A stretch of 13,396 nt of DNA, taken from NCBI GenBank assembly GCA_046760705.1, contig JBHIER010000031.1, positions 1-13,396 of the forward strand. The letters are read 5' to 3'. Numbering within the stretch: the stretch's first letter is position 1; every line of letters starts with the position of its first letter. The notes beneath the pieces are model-generated. The model saw only the letters and a list, made by a program, of their open reading frames with translations. It was not told where the DNA came from and did no database searches. Both the position numbers and the translations under genes were made by a program. This document shows positions 1-5,285 of this stretch, one piece after another. The stretch is from JBHIER01 sp046760705 [NCBI: bacterium] (GTDB lineage: Bacteria > JBHIER01 > G020348925).

Positions 1-117
1 CAAAATCCAAAATCCAAAATCCAAAAGAAATCCCAACTTCAAAATCCCAAAAACACCATTCTCACTCGCTCTCAGCAGACCCCATTTTGGATTTGGGGCT
101 TGGGATTTCTTTGGGAT
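1..117. repeat. A/T-rich short-repeat tract downstream of the gene cluster
   Basis: The left end starts with three tandem copies of the heptamer CAAAATC (1-21), followed by related words such as AAATCCCAA. AAAGAAATCCCAA (24-36) has an exact inverted copy at 100-112, so the transcript could fold into a long-looped stem. The tract resembles decayed simple repeats seen between genes in many anaerobes. A terminator role is possible but is not supported by a T tract next to a tight stem. Confidence 0.6.
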
Positions 118-177
118 TTGGTACTTATTTGTCATTTGGATTTGCTATTGGTACTTATTTGTCATTTGGATTTGCTA
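118..177. repeat. Two perfect tandem copies of a 30-base unit
   Basis: Bases 118-147 and 148-177 are identical 30-mers (beginning TTGGTACTTATTTG). The second copy includes the TAG stop of the HdrC-like gene (177-175), so the duplication begins at the very end of the coding region. No evenly spaced spacers are present, so it is not a CRISPR array. Confidence 0.9.
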
Positions 178-936
178 CAGGTAGTCTCTGTTTTCCGGTG
201 TCCACGACTCATCGGCCATCTCTGGCTCCACTTCGCGCTCGACATACAGTTTCTTCAATTCGTCCACATTGGCCTTCATAAGTTTGTTGAGTGCTTCATT
301 ATATTTCTTCTGTTCGACTTTCTGCACGGCCGCTTGGAGGTGCTCGGCCTTGGGGGCGATGTATTTGCCGTAAAGCCGTCGGCAGAGGATGGCCACATTA
401 TACTGGACCTCTTCGGCCGGGCACCGGGCCGTACAGAGACCGCACATGACACAGTCGAAGGAGAGCTCAGCCACCCTGGCGATGTTTCCCCGAATGGCCT
501 GGGATATGTACTCCATGACCTCAATATCCATGGGACAGCTCCGGGTGCAGGTATTGCAGCCGACACACTTGAACAGCTCTGGATACAAACTGGCCACAAC
601 CGAACCTACGGGCTTCAGTTCATCGACATTGTAGGTCGCTTTGTTGGCCGGGAAGAAGGGAATCTGGGTTAAATGCATGTCGGCTTTGACCACTGTCTGA
701 CAGGCCAACCCGACCTCAATGCGATACGCTCCGGGCATCCGGTACACTGTGCCGCAAGCACCGCAGATGCCACCCCGACACCCACACCCCCGGACCAACT
801 GATAGCCCGCATGCTCCAAGGCCTTTTGGATCGTCAAGCTATCAGGCACCTCGTACCTCTCCCCCATTATGTAAATGGGAACCAATCGTCCTCCAGGAGT
901 CTCAGACTTTTCTCTCTCTTTTACCTTAGTGGCCAT
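175..936 (-). CDS. HdrC-like iron-sulfur protein with N-terminal [2Fe-2S] domain
   Basis: A 253-residue protein. Residues 18-95 form a ferredoxin/SdhB-like [2Fe-2S] domain with the motif CGCRGGICGACG (C51 or C53, C58, C61) and C79. Residues 120-190 hold two [4Fe-4S] motifs, C124, C127, C130, C134 and C162, C165, C168, C172, with the spacing and helical surroundings of HdrC and the fumarate reductase iron-sulfur subunit. The last 55 residues are charged and helical. HdrC carries electrons between HdrA and HdrB; here the added [2Fe-2S] centre gives a longer chain. No membrane segment is seen, so it is cytoplasmic. ATG 936 follows GGAGG (950-946). It is the last gene of the visible cluster, far from hdrB at the other end. 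An SdhB-like role is less likely because no flavoprotein or membrane subunit of that family is nearby. Confidence 0.88.
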   Translation of the reverse strand: MATKVKEREKSETPGGRLVPIYIMGERYEVPDSLTIQKALEHAGYQLVRGCGCRGGICGACGTVYRMPGAYRIEVGLACQTVVKADMHLTQIPFFPANKATYNVDELKPVGSVVASLYPELFKCVGCNTCTRSCPMDIEVMEYISQAIRGNIARVAELSFDCVMCGLCTARCPAEEVQYNVAILCRRLYGKYIAPKAEHLQAAVQKVEQKKYNEALNKLMKANVDELKKLYVEREVEPEMADESWTPENRDYL

Positions 937-1043
937 AACTCATCTCCTCCCTTCAATTCGGGGCTCGTCTTTTTTTCCAGCTTCGAGTTTCGGGTATCCG
1001 GCTTAGTTACGAGTATCCTTACCCGTAAACGAGCATCATGGGT
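937..1043 (-). other. Intergenic gap before the HdrC-like gene
   Basis: These 107 bases carry no gene. Near the left end is a good ribosome binding site, GGAGG at 950-946, nine bases before ATG 936. CGGGTA and TACCCG words about 25 bases apart could form a weak stem. No convincing promoter or terminator was recognised. This is the only sizeable gap inside the left gene group, and it lies on the downstream side of the MNT-HEPN gene. Confidence 0.45.
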
Positions 1044-1769
1044 CTACTTTAGTCTCCTTTCAAGAATAGCAAGCAGGACTTCTGCCAAGTTTATTACCTC
1101 CTCGGCATCCTCTCTTCCAACATGAGCGCTAAAAACATATCTTGCTTGATTTCTCTTGCCGAGAGCCAAACGAAGCCTTCGGCCTAACTCTGTTTTCACT
1201 TCTCCGGTCCTGGCAAACAGGTCTCCAAACCTGTTCATAACGCCCCTGTGGGTGGACGGAAGATCGCCAGGTTTGAAGAGCAAAAGTCCCTTTACAGCAA
1301 GTTCAGCGCCATTGTAAGCCAAATCTACTGCTGCTCGAAAGGCATCGTCTGCCAGGTTCCTTTTGGCATCCTCAACAAAAAGTCTGGCCAGCTCCGCGTA
1401 TCCCTTTTGTTCCTCCTCCTTTATCTCGTTTTCTGACATCGAATAGACCTCCTTTCCTATTTCAAGCGTTCGATAGACAAGCCACGAGGTAGGGAACCGG
1501 AGTTCACTAATAGGAAACAGAAGCGCCTCGACACTCTCACCCGTTTCCCACCAGATATCGGAAGAGACATCATCCAAAAATTTCTCCACTTCTTTCTTAC
1601 TATTTGTAGAGAAAATCAAGAGGTCGATGTCGCTGTCTTCATATGCCTCCTCTCTGAGAACACTTCCAAAAAGGACCATCTTGGCGATATGATCCCCGAA
1701 CTTGCTCTTCAGGACCCGGCGCTTAAATTCGTCTATGGCTTTGTATTTCTTCTCTAATATTTCTTTCAT
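1044..1769 (-). CDS. Nucleotidyltransferase-HEPN fusion protein (MNT-HEPN type)
   Basis: A 241-residue protein unlike its redox neighbours. Residues 25-90 form a minimal nucleotidyltransferase (MNT) domain with the catalytic motif GSVLREEAYEDSDIDLL: G35, S36, D47 and D49, with E81 a possible third metal ligand. Residues 118-238 are a helical HEPN domain of the UPF0332/COG1895 type, with RNQARY (206-211) and a possible Rx5H (R210, H216). In two-gene MNT/HEPN systems the HEPN protein is an RNase-like toxin and the MNT protein neutralises it by AMP transfer; single-chain fusions are known, but their roles are mostly unsettled. The start overlaps the hdrA stop by four bases (ATGA), so it is translated with the redox genes. 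The DNA looks more A/T-rich than its neighbours. It could be a mobile toxin-antitoxin insert or a regulator/modifier of the complex; the sequence does not decide. Confidence 0.85.
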   Translation of the reverse strand: MKEILEKKYKAIDEFKRRVLKSKFGDHIAKMVLFGSVLREEAYEDSDIDLLIFSTNSKKEVEKFLDDVSSDIWWETGESVEALLFPISELRFPTSWLVYRTLEIGKEVYSMSENEIKEEEQKGYAELARLFVEDAKRNLADDAFRAAVDLAYNGAELAVKGLLLFKPGDLPSTHRGVMNRFGDLFARTGEVKTELGRRLRLALGKRNQARYVFSAHVGREDAEEVINLAEVLLAILERRLK

Positions 1770-3478
1770 GGTTTTTCACGAGAAAAAAGACCGATCACTT
1801 TGCTCGCCGCACCACTGGCTTGAGCGACGGCTTCGGGTATATCTTTAGGTCCTTGGGCGCATCCGGCCAAAAAATAGCCAGGAGTGCGGCTTTCGACGGG
1901 TCGAAGCTTGGAATGGGCCTCGGAGAGGAACCCGTCCCCGTCGCTGGGTATGTTCAACTTCCGCAACAGCTCGGCCGTGCCCTCACTGGGCACCATGGCC
2001 ATGGCCAAGACAACCAGATCGGCCGCAATCTCTATCTTCCTTCCAGTCAGGGTATCGGCCCCCCAGACGATGACCTTCCCGTCCTGTTCGAAGACCTTGG
2101 ACACCTTTCCCCTCAAAAAGATAACGTCCTCCTCCTCGGCCGCCCTGTGGTAAAACTCCTCGTATCCCTTTCCTGCTGTCCGCACATCGATGTAGAAGAC
2201 ATAAGGCTGACCATCGTGAACCCGATGCTTGTAGAGCATGGCATGCTTGGTGGTGTACATGCAGCATATCTTGGAGCAGTAAGGCATATTCTTCTCCGGA
2301 TCCCTGGAGCCGGCGCACTGAATAAAGACCACCTCCTTGGGCACCTTCCCGTCGGAAGGCCTCCTCACCTCCCCCCCTGTGGGCCCCGATGCGTAGAGGA
2401 GACGTTCGAAGGCAAAGCCATCGATAACATTCTCAATCTGACCCCCACCGTATTCGCCCAGTTTGACCATGGGATAGAGATCATAACCTGTGGCCACAAC
2501 AATGGCGCCCACCTCCTGCTCGAGGATCTCGTCCTCCTGCTCCCAGCAGATTGCACCCACATCGCAAAATTTCTCGCAGACTTTGCACTTTCCCTTTTGG
2601 AAAAAGATACAATGTTTCCTGTCGATCACCGGCTTGCTGGGTACCGCCTGAGGAAAAGGGGTATAAATGGCCTTGCGCAGGCCCATGAAACGGTCAAATT
2701 CTGACGGAACCTTCTTCGGGCATTTTTCGCTGCACACCCCGCACCCGGTGCATCTGTCCCAATCGACATAAGCCGCCTTTCTCCTTATGGTCACTCTGAA
2801 ATGCCCCATCTGTCCCTTCACATCGTCCACTTCGGAGTAGGTGAGCAATGTGATCTTCGGGTGCTGCCCTGTCTCGACCATCTTCGGGGTGAGGATGCAT
2901 TGGGAACAGTCCAGGGTCGGAAAAGTCTCGGAAAGTTGAATCATGTGCCCCCCGATGGAGGGTTCCCTTTCCACAAGGATGACCTCATACCCGCTGTTAG
3001 CAATATCGAGGGCGGCCTGAATGCCGGCAATTCCTCCGCCGATGACGAGGGCCTTCTTCACCATCGATCGATCAATAGGCAAAGACTGTTCTTGAGAGGC
3101 AAGCTGTTCAACGCGCTCTTTTATGATTTCGACGGCTCTCCCCGTGGCCTCTTCGGAATCGGAGTGGACATAACTGCACCCTTCCCTGATGTCAGCAATC
3201 ACGCATCCCTCTGAAGCCAATCCCGCCGACTCGGCCGCGTTCCGAAAAGTGAGTTCGTGCAAAGGAGGCGAACAGGCGGCCACCACCACACCCTCCAACC
3301 CCTTCTCCTCCATTACTGCCTTCATCACCTTCTGTCCGGCTTCGGAGCACCAGAAATCGTGCGCTGTGGCCACAGAGACCGGGGCCAGTCGACCCACCTC
3401 CCCCACCACCCTCTCCACATCAACCACACCACCGATCTCATTCTGGCAACAACAAATGAATACACCAATATTCTGCAT
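1766..3478 (-). CDS. hdrA: Heterodisulfide reductase subunit A (HdrA), intact single-module form
   Basis: A 570-residue HdrA. Its N-terminal domain begins MQNIGVFICCCQNEIGG, where most HdrA have CHCG. Then follow the FAD motif GGGIAG (147-152), FPTLDCSQCILTPK (186-199), [4Fe-4S] motif 1 (C243, C246, C249, C253), the linker with RKAIY and PFPQAVP, motif 2 (C290, C298, C301, C305), and the C-terminal flavin half with CAGSRD and CCMYTTKHA. It ends at the flavin domain and lacks the two terminal ferredoxin motifs found in many HdrA and in the tandem protein at 5286-7865. HdrA holds the bifurcating FAD and links MvhD-type donors to HdrBC. ATG 3478 fits homologues and has GAAGG upstream; the alternative is GTG 3493, directly after the stop of the FrhB-like gene. 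Its stop overlaps the next start (ATGA). It serves as an internal reference for the split HdrA. Confidence 0.93.
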   Translation of the reverse strand: MQNIGVFICCCQNEIGGVVDVERVVGEVGRLAPVSVATAHDFWCSEAGQKVMKAVMEEKGLEGVVVAACSPPLHELTFRNAAESAGLASEGCVIADIREGCSYVHSDSEEATGRAVEIIKERVEQLASQEQSLPIDRSMVKKALVIGGGIAGIQAALDIANSGYEVILVEREPSIGGHMIQLSETFPTLDCSQCILTPKMVETGQHPKITLLTYSEVDDVKGQMGHFRVTIRRKAAYVDWDRCTGCGVCSEKCPKKVPSEFDRFMGLRKAIYTPFPQAVPSKPVIDRKHCIFFQKGKCKVCEKFCDVGAICWEQEDEILEQEVGAIVVATGYDLYPMVKLGEYGGGQIENVIDGFAFERLLYASGPTGGEVRRPSDGKVPKEVVFIQCAGSRDPEKNMPYCSKICCMYTTKHAMLYKHRVHDGQPYVFYIDVRTAGKGYEEFYHRAAEEEDVIFLRGKVSKVFEQDGKVIVWGADTLTGRKIEIAADLVVLAMAMVPSEGTAELLRKLNIPSDGDGFLSEAHSKLRPVESRTPGYFLAGCAQGPKDIPEAVAQASGAASKVIGLFSREKP

Positions 3479-3493
3479 ACAAATTACCTTCAC

Positions 3494-4576
3494 CTATCTC
3501 GGTTCGAGCTCATCCTCTTTGAACGTGCACACAGGCGGTTCCTCCTCAAGTCTCATCCCAGGCACATAATCGAAGACGGCCTGGACATCCCGGCCCACAT
3601 ACTGGAACAGATCGTATACCGGCAGATCGTTGGGACAACCACTGCTGCACCCACCGCATTCGACGCAGGAGAGGACCATATGGTTTAACCGTGTCAGATG
3701 GTAGAGCAGGGTTTCATAAGGCAGCTTGATGGCCCCTTTTCGCTGAGCCCATTTGAGATACTGATCGGGCTTATGGTCGAAAATATTTGTCAGAAAGACG
3801 CATTCCTTGCAATAGCAGATGGGACATTCTTGCCGGCAGTTGTAACAGCGCGTGCACCGGGCAAATTCGTTCAACAGGTCGGGTATAGATTTGAACCGTT
3901 CCTTCAGTTCGGCCAGAAACTGGTCGCGCAGCCTGGCCTTGTCACCCGCAATTTGAGATACGGTCTGTTCCCGCCCGACCGGGTTTCCTCCTTTTTCAAT
4001 CCCGAGCTGGGCGGCGATCTCGTCGGGGGTCCGCAGGTAGACCTCCTTCTTGAGATCTACCCCGATGAAACCCAGGCTCATGGGCACGCCCTCAGGTACG
4101 GGATAGGGACAGACCTGGCAGGCTCTCCTCAGATTGGCCGTATTTCCGGAAAGTATGCCGGAGAGATACTCCTCTATTTTGAACTCCCCGTTCATCTTCT
4201 CGAATTCGGCCGACTCCACTGTTCCCAAACAATCGACGCCGATGAGAAAAACCCGGTCAAGGTTGGCCTGCTTGAACTTGGCCAGTTCGATCAGGGCCCG
4301 AATCTCGCACGCCCTCAGCACCGCTCCGATCTTCTGTCCCGGATCCCAACTGGTCAAAGAGGAGACCACCTTCGACCCGTTCACCATCAGCACCGGCAGG
4401 AAGGGAGCGGCCCTCTTGATCTGAGACGGATCCTTGACGAGGGTGTGGGCATAACTCCTCCCAGAGAGAACAGCCTGGGGAACGATGAGGGCATCGACGA
4501 TCTTCTTCTCCAACAAGTCTCGAAAGAACTGGTTGAGGGTCTCCGTCAAATTGGAGTCTTTGAGGGGAATGATCAT
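3494..4576 (-). CDS. FrhB/FdhB-like flavin and iron-sulfur protein (F420 hydrogenase/dehydrogenase beta family)
   Basis: A 360-residue protein. The N-terminal 170 residues match the beta subunits of F420-reducing hydrogenase and formate dehydrogenase (VLRACEIRALIELAK near 87-100, VDCLG at 114-118, RACQVCPYPVPEG at 151-163), which hold FAD and exchange electrons with F420 or another two-electron carrier. The C-terminal part has C241, C244, C247, C251, then C254, C256, C259, and C304, C307, C310, C314, enough for two [4Fe-4S] clusters. Having the clusters after the flavin domain is the reverse of classical FrhB. ATG 4576 is preferred over GTG 4600 because AGGAGG lies five bases upstream, directly after the mvhD stop. 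The position between mvhD and hdrA suggests a flavin entry or exit point of an Hdr complex. Whether the partner is F420, NAD(P)H or ferredoxin cannot be seen. Confidence 0.87.
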   Translation of the reverse strand: MIIPLKDSNLTETLNQFFRDLLEKKIVDALIVPQAVLSGRSYAHTLVKDPSQIKRAAPFLPVLMVNGSKVVSSLTSWDPGQKIGAVLRACEIRALIELAKFKQANLDRVFLIGVDCLGTVESAEFEKMNGEFKIEEYLSGILSGNTANLRRACQVCPYPVPEGVPMSLGFIGVDLKKEVYLRTPDEIAAQLGIEKGGNPVGREQTVSQIAGDKARLRDQFLAELKERFKSIPDLLNEFARCTRCYNCRQECPICYCKECVFLTNIFDHKPDQYLKWAQRKGAIKLPYETLLYHLTRLNHMVLSCVECGGCSSGCPNDLPVYDLFQYVGRDVQAVFDYVPGMRLEEEPPVCTFKEDELEPR

Positions 4577-4581
4577 GCGCT

Positions 4582-4587
4582 CCTCCT
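4582..4587 (-). promoter_or_regulatory. Ribosome binding site of the FrhB-like gene
   Basis: AGGAGG directly follows the mvhD TAA and stands five bases before ATG 4576. It supports this start and tight co-translation with mvhD. Confidence 0.75.
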
Positions 4588-5007
4588 TTATATTTCCCAC
4601 ATGGTCTTGAAGGGACTGGGTCCCAATTGTTTCAGTTCTTCAACCATGGTTGTGATTGTGCGGGCAAACTCTCGCCCTTCGCTGGCGCTGATCCATTTGA
4701 GCCGCACCCGCTCATCAGGAATGCCCAAATCTTTCAAGATAGTCTTCAAAATTGTGATGCGCCGCCGCGCCTTGTAATTACCAGACTGGTAATGGCAATC
4801 CCCTGGGTGTCACCCGCCCACCAGAACGCCGTCAGCACCTTCTAAGAGGGATTTCATGATGTAAACGGGATCGACGGCGCCGCTGCACATCAATCTAATA
4901 ATCCGCACATTCGGTGGGTATTGAATTCTGGACGTACCGGCCAAATCTGCCGCCGCGTATGTGCACCAGTTACAGACAAAGGCGATTATTCTCGGCTCGA
5001 ATTCCAT
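4588..5007 (-). CDS. mvhD: MvhD-type [2Fe-2S] subunit with in-frame UGA read as selenocysteine
   Basis: Read through the UGA at 4812-4810, the frame gives a 139-residue protein, full length for MvhD; a plain reading would stop at residue 65. The sequence around the UGA is VLVGG-U-HPGDCHY, and MvhD normally has cysteine at this place, so the UGA replaces a [2Fe-2S] ligand. The other ligands seen are C12 and C15 (FVCNWC), C41 (LMCSG) and C71. After the UGA the match continues with GNYKARRR and an alpha-helical tail to TAA at 4590-4588. The start at 5007 is set by AAAGGAG five bases upstream; ATG 5022 would overlap that site. MvhD links a hydrogenase, formate dehydrogenase or other donor to HdrA. 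Selenocysteine forms are known in methanogen VhuD, BamF and other bacterial MvhD. Automatic annotation would probably call a truncated 65-70-residue gene. Confidence 0.92.
4777..4793 (-). promoter_or_regulatory. Candidate bacterial SECIS hairpin for the mvhD UGA
   Basis: On the coding strand, ATTACCA - GTC - TGGTAAT forms a perfect seven-pair stem with a three-base loop (or a five-base AGUCU loop if the closing pair opens). The loop begins 24 bases after the UGA, in the range of bacterial SECIS elements, and contains the G-U dinucleotide expected for SelB recognition. GCC just before the stem can also pair with GGC five bases after it (bulge UACAA). The bulged U of the E. coli fdhF element is not evident. 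The hairpin lies inside the coding sequence, as is normal in bacteria. Confidence 0.72.
4810..4812 (-). other. UGA selenocysteine codon (residue 66 of MvhD)
   Basis: The codon falls on the conserved cysteine position of the MvhD motif GCHxGDCHY, and strong family similarity continues in the same frame on both sides. This separates recoding from a nonsense mutation. Confidence 0.9.
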
Positions 5008-5012
5008 AATTT

Positions 5013-5019
5013 CTCCTTT
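5013..5019 (-). promoter_or_regulatory. Ribosome binding site of mvhD
   Basis: AAAGGAG lies five bases before ATG 5007 and decides that start over the in-frame ATG at 5022, which is directly next to the site. Confidence 0.7.
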
Positions 5020-5055
5020 CATCGAATAGTGTCTTTACCAGAACGGATGTTTCTC

Positions 5056-5261
5056 TGTCATTCCGAACCTTGTTCTGAAAAATGGTATCCTGAATCCTGT
5101 CCCGGGCCTCGACCCGGGACCGTTTCAGGATCTCCGATTTCGGAATCGATATCCTTGTCTCTACAGGATCGCCCGGAGATTCCTGCATTCGCAGGAATGA
5201 CAAGAGAAAAGGAGATTACGGCTCGAGTTTATCCTGGACTTGTTCCGGGGCCGGAATGACA
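5056..5261. repeat. Palindromic dispersed-repeat (REP/MITE-like) block in the intergenic gap
   Basis: The 264-298-base gap between hdrA and mvhD holds no credible gene. TGTCATTCCG (5056-5065) is matched in inverted orientation by CGGAATGACA (5252-5261), and GGAATGACA recurs at 5194-5202. Inside are a hairpin 5094-5131 (TCCCGGG at 5100-5106 with CCCGGGA at 5113-5119, outer stem ATCCTG/CAGGAT) and a hairpin 5179-5198 (ATTCCTGC / loop ATTC / GCAGGAAT). Such 'TCATTCC...GGAATGA' palindromes are commonly scattered between genes in anaerobic Deltaproteobacteria and similar genomes. There is no T tract, so an intrinsic terminator is not supported. The block may separate two transcription units, but this cannot be decided from the sequence. 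Confidence 0.7.
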
Positions 5262-5285
5262 AATTTGGGCATTTTCGGACAGACA

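Noticed and set aside
1-177. CRISPR array
   Set aside because: Only two directly adjacent 30-mers without spacers and unrelated heptamer repeats are present, and no cas gene is seen.
3698-4777. A 359-residue plus-strand open frame
   Set aside because: It lies opposite the FrhB-like and mvhD genes, crosses both, and its translation has no familiar motifs.
4810-5022. A 70-residue MvhD fragment ending at UGA as a complete or broken gene
   Set aside because: Similarity to MvhD, including GDCHY and GNYKARRR, continues in frame after the UGA to a natural stop; the UGA replaces a conserved cysteine and a SECIS-like hairpin follows.
5094-5198. Rho-independent terminator after the tandem hdrA
   Set aside because: The hairpins are stable, but neither is followed by a T tract on the coding strand; they fit dispersed repeats better.
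4970-5259. Small open frames within the intergenic gap on both strands
   Set aside because: They are translations of the palindromic repeat block (for example the SFLRMQES-type peptide typical of such repeats) and have no support as genes.
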